Shown in pieces: positions 23,726 through 35,500 of a DNA stretch of 64,000 bases. Each line of letters begins with the position of its first letter. Position 1 is the first letter of the stretch. The position numbers and the translations under genes are program-made. The stretch is taken from positions 114,733-178,732 of the forward strand of contig JAIYDN010000009.1 in assembly GCA_027487485.1 (NCBI GenBank), written 5' to 3'. The notes beneath the pieces were generated by a model. The model did not search any database. It saw nothing but the letters and a program-made list of their open reading frames with translations, and was not told the origin of the DNA. The DNA comes from Planctomycetaceae bacterium. GTDB taxonomy: Bacteria > Planctomycetota > Planctomycetia > Pirellulales > Pirellulaceae.

Positions 23726-25261
23726 TTGAATCCCAGTTCTGAATCGACGGAACGAATTAGCAAAGCTGCATTCTTTTCCGGAGCGACTTACTTTGTACAT
23801 TTTCTTGCGCTAGGCTTTAGCTCCTTTCCGTTGCAAACACACCTGCGAAGTGTTCTAACACCGACGACCGCCAGTTTGGTCGCGAGCATCATTCCTGTAG
23901 CTTCTTGCCTCACTTATTTCATGTTTCGTTTCGCGGAACGGCAGGGATGGACTCGCTCGCCCCGGCTAATGCTGTTTTGCACGTCATTGGGTGTCGCTGT
24001 TCTACAGCTGCTTTTGGGATGGCGCATGAATCAGGCGGCGGTTGGAGATTTTGTGGTCGGTCCGCTTGTGGACGTTGCGATCTGCTTGTTGATGCTGGGC
24101 TGCGTCCAATCGAGCGTCATGACATTGCTGAATCACATCGGTGTCTCCACCATGGGGGACTATGCTTATACCGTTCGTGCTGCTGGTTCGGCGGGGTACA
24201 TGGTTGCTGTCATGTTGATGGGTGCGATAGGAAGAAGCGACGACGAAATCGCTCAGTGGCATTTGTTTATCGGGTCGGCGATTAGCCTTGGCCATGCTTT
24301 TTTGGCATTGGCAGCTTGGTTGGGTCTGCGAGCGGTAGATGCACGCCAGGCCAATTCGGATGCACGCAAGTTGGTCGCCGAACCGCAAAGCCCATTGAAA
24401 GAGCCACGGGTCGAGGCAGGAAAGAGCCCGTCTCAAGAACAAAAGAGTGGTGTCGTAAGACAAGTCAGCGAACCACAAAAATCATCCAATCCAAAAGCCG
24501 AGTGGATTGAATTGCTTGTGATTGTTTGGCTGGTGGCCATCTGCGAAATGTCGTACGGGCTATACGCACACGAATTCATGACCAAGACTTTTGGCTATTT
24601 AGGCTACTTTGTCTTTTCCGCAGCCGTAGCGGTCGAAATTGTCTTGCTTTTGGTGATGCCATTTTTCCCAGCCTTAAAGGCGAAACTTCTTTTTGTTGGG
24701 CCGCTTGGGTGGCTTCTGCTTTTTTCGGGCTGCATTTTGGCCACGCTGGGTTTTGCGCCGCTTGGACTCTTTGGCTTGGCCTTGGCGCTCAATTGCCCGT
24801 TCCAAATTTCAACGAACGAGCATGCTCATCGAATCAATTCGAGCGTCATGGGGGTCGCGTCGATGACTTTGGCCCAGTCGCTTGGGTACGTTACCGCTAC
24901 CATCATTGCATCGATCGCAGCTAGTTTCCGTGCTGGGCCGATGCTTCTATGGCTGTTGGTTTTGCCATTGTCGATGCTAGCTTTGGCTTTGGCCGTTCGA
25001 AAACTCGCCCGCCAAAACTCGGCGCTCGATGTCAACGATCTTGGCCAGTCGAGCGGCATGTCGGGGGGAAGGGCTGTATCGGGCACCCAGAAACGCCCGA
25101 ACCACCTCGAAAGCATGCTCGGGACCGATCACTCGGGCGCCGATGCACAGGATGTTCATGTCGTCATGCTCGACCCCCTGCCGGGCGGAGTAGGTGTCGT
25201 GGCACAGGCTAGCGCGAATCCCAGGGAACTTGTTCGCGGCAACGCTCACGCCAACTCCTGA
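23726..25261 (+). CDS. MFS-type transporter with a C-terminal tail antisense to rpiB
   Basis: About 511 residues. The start is taken as the TTG at 23726, 5 bp after GGAAG; no ATG is nearby. Eleven to twelve hydrophobic segments fill the first 430 residues, split by a hydrophilic loop at about 210-265, as in the nucleoside/H+ symporter branch of the major facilitator superfamily. The last helix (LLWLLVLPLSMLALALAVRK) ends near base 25000. The final 90 or so codons then run through the rpiB gene on the opposite strand, giving a hydrophilic tail with no membrane segment. The stop at 25259-25261 lies 216 bp inside rpiB from its start codon. The tail may be a read-through product of a lost stop codon. 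Substrate unknown. Confidence 0.75.
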   Translation: MNPSSESTERISKAAFFSGATYFVHFLALGFSSFPLQTHLRSVLTPTTASLVASIIPVASCLTYFMFRFAERQGWTRSPRLMLFCTSLGVAVLQLLLGWRMNQAAVGDFVVGPLVDVAICLLMLGCVQSSVMTLLNHIGVSTMGDYAYTVRAAGSAGYMVAVMLMGAIGRSDDEIAQWHLFIGSAISLGHAFLALAAWLGLRAVDARQANSDARKLVAEPQSPLKEPRVEAGKSPSQEQKSGVVRQVSEPQKSSNPKAEWIELLVIVWLVAICEMSYGLYAHEFMTKTFGYLGYFVFSAAVAVEIVLLLVMPFFPALKAKLLFVGPLGWLLLFSGCILATLGFAPLGLFGLALALNCPFQISTNEHAHRINSSVMGVASMTLAQSLGYVTATIIASIAASFRAGPMLLWLLVLPLSMLALALAVRKLARQNSALDVNDLGQSSGMSGGRAVSGTQKRPNHLESMLGTDHSGADAQDVHVVMLDPLPGGVGVVAQASANPRELVRGNAHANS

Positions 25262-25477
25262 TCCGCAGACCAAGATTCCTCGCTCTACCTGCTTGGACAG
25301 AATCATTCGGGCGACCATTTCCGCGAAGTCAGGAAAATCGCAGGACTCGGCCGAATGAGTGCCGCAGTCGATCACACTGACCGACTGCGACTTCAAGAGT
25401 TGAAAGACTTCATTCTTGAGCAAAAATCCTGCGTGGTCGCCTCCAAGTGCATAACGAATGGGAGCGGAATTGGTCAT
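24977..25477 (-). CDS. rpiB: Ribose-5-phosphate isomerase B
   Basis: A 166-residue sugar-phosphate isomerase of the RpiB/LacAB family, which interconverts ribose 5-phosphate and ribulose 5-phosphate in the non-oxidative pentose phosphate pathway. Seen: GGDHAGFLLK (Asp14, His15), IDCGTHS, and the catalytic-Cys loop VCGSGVGVSVAANKFPGIRA with Cys71, then HDTYSARQGVEHDDMN with the ring-opening His. The length is normal. Its last 285 bases overlap the 3' end of the convergent MFS gene in antisense. Its start is 296 bp from the divergent rpsA gene. Very sure of the family. Confidence 0.92.
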   Translation of the reverse strand: MTNSAPIRYALGGDHAGFLLKNEVFQLLKSQSVSVIDCGTHSAESCDFPDFAEMVARMILSKQVERGILVCGSGVGVSVAANKFPGIRASLCHDTYSARQGVEHDDMNILCIGARVIGPEHAFEVVRAFLGARYSPSPRHAARLAKIVDIERRVLAGEFSNGQSQS

Positions 25478-25773
25478 AAAAAGAGCCTTGCAAGTGTCGT
25501 AATTAGTGGCGAAGGTAGGTGAGACGCTGTTGCCGTGAATCGAGAATACTGATACACTCCGAGGCCCATGATTGCGAGAGTTAGGTAGGTTTTAGCGATG
25601 TTGCTAAGCCACTCGGTGCAATTCACAACTCTAATTTTCACGCTGCGTCCCAGGTCGGATACAAACTTTATCGCCTAGAAGGAATCACGTAAATCGATCT
25701 TTAAGTCGGTTGTCCCCTCTTTCTCATGCGTCTAGCCGACCCAAAACGCTAGCATCCCCAAGGACTTCTACGC

Positions 25774-27582
<1,809 letters not shown>

Positions 27583-27610
27583 TCCTGGCTTTGGTATGTT
27601 GACAATACAA

Positions 27611-27641
27611 CCCTCGAGGATCAAACCTCGAGGGTTTTTTT
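27611..27641 (+). terminator. Rho-independent terminator of rpsA
   Basis: CCCTCGAGG and CCTCGAGGG form a perfect 9-bp stem with a 6-base loop (ATCAAA), followed by seven T residues (27635-27641). Confidence 0.93.
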
Positions 27642-27707
27642 ATGCGCACGTCTCTGCGTTCAGCGACGAACAAAATGCGAATCGATGTTCTATCAAAAGC
27701 GGGATCC

Positions 27708-28931
27708 CTACGAAGCCACTTCAGAGCAAAACAAGGCTCGATGCCGACCACCAACACGTGTCAACAAAATGGTCAGAGTGCTGCCGCTTTGGGAACCTGT
27801 CGGCAAGTACTTTCGCATTTGGTCGAGATCGATATCGACACCTCGGCTTTTTAGCTCCCAGGCCTTGGGAAGCAATGATTTCGCCATCGCTTTGATTTGC
27901 TTGCGGTCCATCGGAATATCCTGAAGCAAACGAAACCAACGAACCATGGGGTGCGAGGTTGGTTGACTTGCGGTCAGATATCCGCTGTTCGAATCAATGA
28001 TGTTCCATTGGTAGCGACTCGCAAACTCGGCTCCTTTTTCAGCAGCTCGAATCGCGGGATCGTAATCGGCCACATATTCCAAGCATCGATCGGTCAGGCT
28101 CGGATTTCGTTCGTTGGAGATTGAATCGCGATCGAAAACTTCGTGAGCCCACGCGTAGTTCGAGGACTTCGAATGCGTGCTGACAGCAACCGAGTCTTTG
28201 GGCCATCGATCGATACCCCAGTACCAACGTTGCTGTTTGACGGCACCATCTTTGGACAGGTACCGTATGGATTCGGGGGCTAGGATGACTTCGCTTGAAG
28301 CGGATCGGTCAATTCTAAGTCCAGGAGACAGCTTGAGCGAAAGGCCGCGGGCCCGATCGACAAGCGAAAGAATGGTCTCAGCGGATGGGGCAAGTCGATC
28401 CAAGTTGGTGACTCGGCGTCCCTCCGCGCGTCGATCTGGATCGATATTGATGAAGTCGTTGGAGGGGAACAGGATGTCCTCCGCCGAAGTTTCGACCACC
28501 TTGATCGTTGTGCCGTTGGATTTTGCATTTAGGCGAGTAAGTTCACATGCTATCGCGCATCGATCGTATGCGGTTACATTCGAATTTCGCGATGCCAAAG
28601 CAATCGCGTCCGCACCCGCTCCGCAACAGATATCATGGACATGAGAATCGCTTGGGAAATCGGCAGCTGTCTCGTTGGCAGTTAGCTCATCGCTGGCTTG
28701 CTCCAGAAGCAGACGGGTCCAGAACCATTGGGTTGGTTCCAGAACCTTCTTTTTGGACACCGAAAGCAGCTCGAACTGCGTCGCGAACAACGACGCTTGT
28801 ACCGGGGTAAAGAGCTGGCGAGCGCGGTTCAGAACAGCGGAAGCCTGGTTCGCCGGCTGCGTTGAAATAGAATCCCAAAACTGGCGAGCTTGAAAGGAAC
28901 CTAGCCACTGAATGTCATCAATTGAGACCAT
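27708..28931 (-). CDS. Class I SAM-dependent methyltransferase with THUMP-like domain
   Basis: About 407 residues if it starts at the Met at 28931 (MVSIDDIQWLGSFQARQFW); longer versions add a basic N-terminus without support. The middle holds the SAM-binding motif I, HDICCGAGADAIALAS, followed by an acidic residue in YDRCAIA and NIDPDRRAEGRR, which resembles the N-P-P-type catalytic loop. The last third is a THUMP-like domain of the kind placed C-terminal to this methyltransferase fold. The substrate is probably RNA or protein, but cannot be read from sequence. It lies downstream of leuA on the minus strand, 141 bp after its stop, and may be on the same transcript. Confidence 0.75.
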   Translation of the reverse strand: MVSIDDIQWLGSFQARQFWDSISTQPANQASAVLNRARQLFTPVQASLFATQFELLSVSKKKVLEPTQWFWTRLLLEQASDELTANETAADFPSDSHVHDICCGAGADAIALASRNSNVTAYDRCAIACELTRLNAKSNGTTIKVVETSAEDILFPSNDFINIDPDRRAEGRRVTNLDRLAPSAETILSLVDRARGLSLKLSPGLRIDRSASSEVILAPESIRYLSKDGAVKQQRWYWGIDRWPKDSVAVSTHSKSSNYAWAHEVFDRDSISNERNPSLTDRCLEYVADYDPAIRAAEKGAEFASRYQWNIIDSNSGYLTASQPTSHPMVRWFRLLQDIPMDRKQIKAMAKSLLPKAWELKSRGVDIDLDQMRKYLPTGSQSGSTLTILLTRVGGRHRALFCSEVAS

Positions 28932-29071
28932 AAACGAAAAAGACAAGGCTCTGCGACGGCGGCGGTTGGCTCGGAGTCGACAGAATCGGAGCCTGGACAA
29001 AAGACGAAAGAACTTCGGTACACTTTGTACCGAGTTCTCGCATGATCACCACCGCAAAACAATGCCGACAG

Positions 29072-30685
29072 TTACATATCTTGGGGGGTAACTCGTGCTT
29101 GTGAGCGGATGCTCTTCTCCGTAATGATCCGGTTTACAGCATTGAGCATGGCTAGGATTGTGGATTCGACCGAGTCGGTGGACGTTCCCATCCCGCGATA
29201 GGATTGCCCCTCGTGTTCTACCTCGATCGTGACTTCACCTAAGGCGTCTCGGCCGATGGTCGCACTCCGGACTCGGAAGTCTTTGCAAACAACTTTCACG
29301 CCAGTAATTTTCTCCACGGCCCAAAAAGCAGCATCGATTGGCCCGTCCCCTTGTTCGACGCGCTCCGTGAACTGTTCATCGCCATGTTGAAGGGTCAGCT
29401 GCACACTGGGGATTCGAGCTGTTCCACTGGACACTTCGAACGATGCAAGTGACCAAACTCGTTGCGATGGTCCGCTGATTTGCTGCTGGATCAACGCTAC
29501 GATATCGCCGTCATAGATCTCCTTTTTCTTGTCGGCCAGAATCTTGAACTGGTCAAAAACGGTCTGCAGTTGTTCCCCAGTTAATTGGTAGCCCAATTCA
29601 CGAGCTCGGTCTGCGAGGGCGGCTCGCCCACTGTGTTTGCCCAGTACAAGGTCGGTCTTCGAAAAGCCAACATCTTCAGGGCGCATGATTTCGTACGTGC
29701 TGCGATCCTTGAGCATTCCATCTTGGTGAATACCTGATTCGTGAGCGAACGCATTTCGCCCGACAACGGCTTTGTTGCGTTGGATATCAAGACCGGTAAT
29801 CTTGCAAAGCAAACGGCTGATTGGAACCAAGCGTTCCGTAACGATATTGGTTTTGGTATTAAAGAGATCATGTCTGGTTCGCAATGCCATGACCACTTCC
29901 TCTAACGAACAGTTTCCGGCTCGTTCGCCAATCCCATTGATTGTGCACTCGATTTGATTGGCACCAGCCTGCACGGCTGCTAACGAATTAGCCACAGCCA
30001 TTCCCAGGTCATCATGGCAATGGCAACTGAGAATAGCCTTATCGATATTGGGCACTCGGTTTCGAAGCGCCTCGAAACGTGCGTACATTTCACCCGGTGT
30101 CGTATAACCGACCGTATCAGGAACGTTGATAGTGGTGGCACCGGCTCGAATAGCAGCTTCGACAACGCGGCACAAGAAATCGATCTCTGTCCGAGCCGCG
30201 TCTTCTGCGGAGAACTCCACGTCATCGCACAACGCAACCGCGCGTTCTACACCGCGAACCGCACGGGCGATGATCTCTTCCTGAGTCATTCGTAACTTGA
30301 ATTCACGGTGAATGGCGCTGGTTGCAAGAAAAACGTGAATACGTGCATTCTGAGCCTTCTGGAGCGCCTCCCAGGCTCGATCAATGTCCCCATCGTTGCA
30401 GCGTGCTAGACCGCAAATAATAGGGCCTCGAATAGTCGCTGAAATTTCGCGTACCGCTTCAAAATCTCCAGGCGAAGCGATGGGGAACCCTGCTTCCATG
30501 ACGTCTACCCCCAAATCCGCCAATGCCTGAGCCACTTTGAGCTTCTCCGACAGGTTCATGCTGCCGCCCGGGGATTGCTCGCCATCGCGAAGCGTGGTGT
30601 CAAAAATCCTAATTTGTCGTGTTCCGCTAGCCTCGACGATTGGTTGAGTAGGCACCTGGGGAGGCAATGGAGAGGAGTTCGTCAT
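29072..30685 (-). CDS. leuA: 2-isopropylmalate synthase
   Basis: A 537-residue enzyme that condenses acetyl-CoA with 2-oxoisovalerate, the first committed step of leucine synthesis. The catalytic domain starts with IFDTTLRDGEQSPGGSMN, continues with IHVFLATSAIH, DVEFSAEDAART, INVPDTVGYTTP, the metal-ligand HCHDDLGMA and INGIGERAGN, all intact. The C-terminal third is the regulatory LeuA dimer domain where leucine normally binds (ending in NAVNRIITEKS). The start ATG has no good Shine-Dalgarno. An imperfect palindrome TGCCCTAACATTAGGCA (30770-30786) is a candidate operator upstream. Confidence 0.93.
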   Translation of the reverse strand: MTNSSPLPPQVPTQPIVEASGTRQIRIFDTTLRDGEQSPGGSMNLSEKLKVAQALADLGVDVMEAGFPIASPGDFEAVREISATIRGPIICGLARCNDGDIDRAWEALQKAQNARIHVFLATSAIHREFKLRMTQEEIIARAVRGVERAVALCDDVEFSAEDAARTEIDFLCRVVEAAIRAGATTINVPDTVGYTTPGEMYARFEALRNRVPNIDKAILSCHCHDDLGMAVANSLAAVQAGANQIECTINGIGERAGNCSLEEVVMALRTRHDLFNTKTNIVTERLVPISRLLCKITGLDIQRNKAVVGRNAFAHESGIHQDGMLKDRSTYEIMRPEDVGFSKTDLVLGKHSGRAALADRARELGYQLTGEQLQTVFDQFKILADKKKEIYDGDIVALIQQQISGPSQRVWSLASFEVSSGTARIPSVQLTLQHGDEQFTERVEQGDGPIDAAFWAVEKITGVKVVCKDFRVRSATIGRDALGEVTIEVEHEGQSYRGMGTSTDSVESTILAMLNAVNRIITEKSIRSQARVTPQDM

Positions 30686-30945
30686 GCTTTGGTTTACTTT
30701 GGGTAGCGGTAAAGATTACGAATTTGGGAATGTCGAAATTGGACAGGATTACAACGACTTAGGTTCATTATGCCCTAACATTAGGCAATTTGTTTCTTGA
30801 ATGGTGTCAAGGAAGTGATGGAACTTAAGCCCTTCAAACTTCGAATAGCTTAACGAATTGCTGGCCTTTGTCATGTGAGGATTTTACGGCAGGCTAGGTA
30901 TCCTGGTTTTGGCACAACGATTGCTCTGATTGGTTACTCATCGGA

Positions 30946-30974
30946 GGCCTGCTGAGTTATTCAGCACGCCTTTT
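30946..30974 (+). terminator. Terminator-like hairpin without an obvious upstream gene
   Basis: GGCCTGCTGA and TCAGCACGCC pair over 10 positions with one mismatch and a 5-base loop (GTTAT), followed by TTTT. No plus-strand gene lies to its left. Confidence 0.5.
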
Positions 30975-30997
30975 GTTCTACCCAACGTCGGGACGTA

Positions 30998-31030
30998 CGG
31001 AGGGGAATGCAACTTCACCATTCCCCTCCG
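30998..31030. repeat. Perfect 12-bp inverted repeat
   Basis: CGGAGGGGAATG (30998-31009) and CATTCCCCTCCG (31019-31030) are exact reverse complements with a 9-base loop (CAACTTCAC). No T-run follows on either strand. Confidence 0.8.
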
Positions 31031-31349
31031 TGCTCACGATGCCCGGCAGGTATTGCAAGAACACTCCAATTCCAAGAAGTCCAACCAAAACATCAAGGAT
31101 ATTTGCGTCGGTCCGCCGGCCGCAGATTACCCCATCGGCCCGGGAGCAGTGTCCGCCTCATTGCTAACGGGCCGGGGTATTTTCTGGACATGCTGTCGCG
31201 ATTCAAGCCGACTGAACCTCATTTGGCTACCAACGTAAGAATCCATGGTTTGCAATTGGCGCGAAATGCCATTGAGCAGATGATGCTACAATCGTTTTCT
31301 GCGGATGATTGAGTTCCGAAATCAAATATGGATTGGATGTTTAGCGGTG

Positions 31350-31793
31350 ATGAGAAAATTCTTTAGCGTTTTGTCCGTTTTTGCTTTGTGTGTTGGATTC
31401 GTAGGTTGCGAGCCCATGCCAAAGAAACCGGCACCCGGCGGCCATGACCACGCTCATAGCCACGAGGGGCCTGACAGTTACTCGGCCGCAGTTTCCGATA
31501 TCGAAAAATATCAAGGTGTCGTGAAAACAGCTTTCGAGAACAACAAGATCGATGATGCTCATGACGCATTGCATGATATCGGGCATGCAATCGAGTCGGT
31601 TGGAACCCTTGCTGCAAAAGAAGGCTTCGCGGAAGCGGATCTTGCCTCCGCAAAGAAGGCTTCTGAGTCGCTTTTGGACGCATTTGGAGCCATCGACGAA
31701 ACGCTTCACGGCGGTAAAGGAAAGAGCTACAGCGAAGTTGCCGAACAAATCGATGCAGCACTAGCGACACTCAACTCCTTCATCAAAAAGTAA
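31350..31793 (+). CDS. Histidine-rich lipoprotein 1
   Basis: A 147-residue lipoprotein. The ATG at 31350 starts a short signal (FFSVLSVFALCVGFVGC) whose Cys is the likely lipidation site, so the protein sits in an envelope membrane. Just after it is a His-rich patch (GGHDHAHSHEGPD) that would bind Ni, Zn or Cu ions. The rest is a helical, acidic domain with DAHDALHDIGHAIES containing three more His residues. I do not recognise a named family. The next gene starts 25 bp later and encodes another lipoprotein with a Cys/His-rich loop, so the pair probably handles metal at the envelope. That role is inferred from residue composition only. Confidence 0.65.
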   Translation: MRKFFSVLSVFALCVGFVGCEPMPKKPAPGGHDHAHSHEGPDSYSAAVSDIEKYQGVVKTAFENNKIDDAHDALHDIGHAIESVGTLAAKEGFAEADLASAKKASESLLDAFGAIDETLHGGKGKSYSEVAEQIDAALATLNSFIKK

Positions 31794-31818
31794 ATCTCTT
31801 CCAAGCAATGGATCTCCG

Positions 31819-32337
31819 ATGAATCGCCTTTGCCCGTCAATGTTGTTACTGTCTCTCGCCAGCCTTGGCTTGGGGTGCTCGCCGAGCCAAGATCCAATCA
31901 TGGCTCAGCATCGGGCAAAGATGATCTTGGCAAGCGAACCCGACAAGGCCGTTTCCTTGACCGAAGCGAAGTCGATTCTGACCGAGGAATCTGACATTGT
32001 CTTGCTAGGACGTGTCGGATCGGGAGAATTGGATCCTTTTGAAAAAGGCACCGCGTCCTTTGTCTTGTCCGAGGCTTTGGCGGATGATCATGGCAATGAC
32101 GATGGGCATGACGCAAGCGATTGCCCTTTTTGCAAACGACGAGCGGCAGAAGCTCCGATCGCGACCATCGAACTTCACGACGAGGCGGGTAAACCTATCG
32201 CAGTCGGTGCCGACAAGCTGCTTGGGCTGAAGAAAGGCCAAACCGTCGTTGTCCAAGGACGCGGCATCTACGTCGCTGATCTTGACACTCTCCAAGTCAA
32301 AGCTGGCAAGCTGTTCGTTCGCTCGCCAAAGAAGTAA
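31819..32337 (+). CDS. Lipoprotein 2 with His/Cys metal-binding loop
   Basis: A 172-residue lipoprotein. The signal ends LASLGLGCSP with a lipobox Cys. The centre has a short His/Asp stretch (DDHGNDDGHDASDCPFCKRR) containing a CPFC pair, a plausible metal or zinc-ribbon site. The C-terminal 60 residues (KPIAVGADKLLGLKKGQTV, then VVQGRGIYVADLDTLQV) look like a small OB-type beta fold, as in nucleic-acid or metal carriers, but I am not sure of it. It follows lipoprotein 1 after 25 bp, and both carry His-rich motifs. The 3' side meets a fold-back repeat. Confidence 0.65.
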   Translation: MNRLCPSMLLLSLASLGLGCSPSQDPIMAQHRAKMILASEPDKAVSLTEAKSILTEESDIVLLGRVGSGELDPFEKGTASFVLSEALADDHGNDDGHDASDCPFCKRRAAEAPIATIELHDEAGKPIAVGADKLLGLKKGQTVVVQGRGIYVADLDTLQVKAGKLFVRSPKK

Positions 32338-32360
32338 AAGCATTCGGGCCTTTGTTCGTG

Positions 32361-32575
32361 CGTTTTCTCGTACTCGTACTCAGCATTGCGGTACTCGTAC
32401 TCGATCGATCTCTCCGATACCGAATCAGTCCGTTAAATCAAGCGAGTCAACATCGATCGCAAGTCGATAGACATCGAGTCGCTCATGGCCAAAGATTGGA
32501 TCGGTCATCCGCGTCCCTTCGAGTACGAGTACCGTTTCACTGATTACGAGTACAAGTACGAGGAAATCTGGCCCG
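32361..32575. repeat. Fold-back (inverted-repeat) intergenic element
   Basis: GGTACTCGTACTCGA (32390-32404) and TCGAGTACGAGTACC (32519-32533) are perfect 15-bp inverted copies 114 bp apart. The arms extend outwards with lower identity over about 45 bp, each having a second TACTCGTACT or AGTACAAGTACG word. A 36-codon frame in the right arm (from an ATG near 32485) encodes Glu-Tyr repeats and is probably a by-product of the repeat. The pattern resembles dispersed elements I associate with planctomycete genomes. Confidence 0.7.
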
Positions 32576-32591
32576 ATGCAATCGCAACCCG

Positions 32592-35500
32592 TTAATGCTG
32601 AAACAGGAATTCATCGCTGTTTAGCATAGCCCAGCAGATATCTTCTAAGCATGCTGCCAGGTCAGGTTTCGACTGACAAAAATCCAACGCGATCTTCAGT
32701 TCCTGGTCACTTGGTGATCGACTGTATGCAGCGATGTACATCGCCTTGATGATTTCTTCCGCTGGTTTTCCTTCCGACATCAACTTGCGAAAGCGATTGT
32801 TGGGATTCTTGAGTCGCTCTGCAACAAACGGACCGTTAAACAGTTCGATTGCCATTCCAAGGTTGGTGTCTTCGGATCGCTCACAGGCACATACGGTCGA
32901 TCGCTCTGGCTGCCCGAAGACCTTCAGAAATCCCACCTTGACCACGTCAGGTGCGGGTAAATGCGTCGCTTTGGTCGACGCTGGTAAACCAGCAAACGGC
33001 TGATCCACATCCAAAGTTTGATTGATTGCATCCATCAGCTGTTCGGCGCTGAGCATTCTGGGAGCCTGATGTGAAAAATAGAGCTGGTCTTCTGCGTTGG
33101 ACGACAAGGCTTCGCTAGAACATTGATAGGTATTGCTATTGAGAATCACTCGCAGAAGATGCTTTCGATCGAATTGATGATTGGCAAAGTCTTCTGCCAA
33201 TGCCACCAACAAAGGCTCATTGGATGGTGGATTGGAATCACGGAAGTCATCCACGGGATCGACGATTCCACGTGCAAAAAGCTGACTCCAGATTCGATTG
33301 GCTTCGATCTTGGCAAAGTAGGGATTGGTCGGGGCCACCAGCCATTGGACCAGCGATTGCCTTCGATCGCCTTGAGTCTCCGATTCAATGCTTCCAACAA
33401 CAGGTAACCAAGGCTTCATCTGTTTGAGCGTACGCGGCTGAGTCACCTCGCCGGAGCTAGCAGCCCAAATAAACATCTCACCCGGACGCTGCGTCGCTTT
33501 ACGTTGCAAACGATTAAAGAATGCCCCCAGGCCGTAATAATTATCCTGAGTCCAACGTTCAAAGGGATGGTTGTGGCACTTCGCACATTGAAGTCGTGCG
33601 CCCAAGAATACCTGGGAAACGGTTTCAACGCATTCGTTCATATCGGTTGCCGATCGATAAAAATTGGCCGGCGGATTTTCCATGGTGCTTCCGGAACCAG
33701 CAATCAATTCGCTCGCAAACCGATCGTAGGGCATGTTGGATCGCATTGCATTTTCGATCCAGCGATAGAACTTGAAAACGCTTTCGTTGCCTATCGACTT
33801 GCTAGTCAATTTCAGTAGGTCCCCCCACTTCAAGGCCCAGAACTTTGCGTACTCGTCTCGCTCCAAAAGTCGATCGATCCAACGAGCCCGTTTATCACTG
33901 GACGTGTCCGCAAGAAATTCCGTGGTCTCTTGCGAAGTAGGCAACAAGCCTATGACATCCAAGCTTGCACGTCGAATGAATGTAGCATCGTCGCATACAG
34001 AACCTGGCAAGAACTGCAGTTGCTTGAGTTTCTGATTGACCAAAACATCAACGTAATTCGCCGACGCTGGCTCCACCCATTGAAATCCCGGAACATCGTC
34101 GATGAACATCAACGGAATGGACTCGATATGCTCGAGATACCTCACCAAAATCACAGTCTCACCACGCTTCAAGGGGGTGACAAGACCTTGCTTGTTCACG
34201 GTTGCCACTTCTGTATTGGAACTCTCGTACGCGACCACCTCGGTCACATCCCGTTTTTTGCCATCTGCAAAATGGGCGGTTGCTGCCAATTGTTGTGGCC
34301 CATCACGACGCTGGAGCATTCTCTTCTGGGCTGGGAATACTTCCAGCTTGTTGCATCGAGACTCGTCCGTCGAGTTCCCTTTTGCCCCTTGTGCAATCCA
34401 ATCACGAAGCACTTTGTAAGCAACATCTTGCCTATTCAACTGCTTCCCACCCGCGTGCGAGACTTTCATCAGCGGCTTTTCAATCAACAAGCTACGCTCG
34501 GGATCCAACACGTTGACTCGCCGACCGAAATCCTCGTGAATCATGGTTAGTTCGTCGAGCTCCTTATCAAAGGCTCGAAGCGACAATCGGAAGCCTCCTT
34601 TGCCACTTGGTGAGCCGTGACAGGCACCAGAATTGCAACCTTGTTTCGAGAGAGCAACCAGTACGTCATTCTCAAACGTAATCGGTCGTAAGTATTCGAA
34701 CTGCTTTACCTTCACCGGTACGGAAAGCTTCAGATCAGCGATCTGCAGAACGAGCTCCGTTTCACCGTTCCCCTTGGGAGAAACTACACCCTTTTCGACT
34801 TGAACAACACCTGGGTTCGCGGAAACAATGTTGACTGCATTGGACCAGTCCTTCATGTTACCTTGCGAATCATAACCGGTTACCACCAATTGCTGTTTGG
34901 AATTGGCTCCCTCCAAATCAATCGTGGGTGGGTAAACTTCCAGGCGTTGTGGAACATCGATCCAAGAGATTGGGATAGAGACGGTTTCGCATCGCACTCG
35001 ATCAGGAAGATCCGTGTAAGCAAACAAAGTAATTGCCGCTGGTTCTTGACCAGCCACACGTTTGACTGAGACAGTAAAAATGTCTTTGTCCGCGGTCGAG
35101 CTCAGAGTCCAGCCATTTGGCAATAAGCTTCCGTCAACAACGACAGCCGCTTTGAAGTCTTCTTTGAGACGTTTCAACGGAATTGATATAGCGTGAGCAT
35201 CCGAAGCTCGATTCCATTGCACCCCGACAGGTACTTCGAACCCAAAGAGCGGCGGGCGTACGGCGTTCCCGGCCAACGCGAGAACTCCGCTACTACTTCT
35301 GCTTGGCACCAAAACATGGGGCTCGAGAACTCGTGAAAGCCCATCGTTGGCAAGCTCAACGCGAATCGCAGGATCGGAAACGGCTTCTGCACTCACACGG
35401 ACAAGGTTCATTGCTTGAGCCGTCCAGCCCGGTTGGCAAACCATAAGACAACGATGCTCTTTCGCACCTGCTGGAACTCGTGGGTTGAGCAGACGAATCG

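Larger units (their letters stand above)
30686..31349. other. Long intergenic region with two hairpins
   Basis: About 660 bp between leuA and the histidine-rich lipoprotein. No protein gene is supported. It contains the palindrome at 30770-30786, a terminator-like hairpin at 30946-30974 and a 12-bp perfect hairpin at 30998-31030 (both listed separately). Confidence 0.45.

Noticed and set aside
30930..31238. 102-codon plus-strand frame in the leuA-lipoprotein gap
   Set aside because: It runs through two hairpins, has no start context and has no recognisable fold.
32485..32595. 36-codon Glu-Tyr-rich gene at the fold-back repeat
   Set aside because: Its sequence follows from the repeat arms and it overlaps the end of the large DUF1549/1553 gene.
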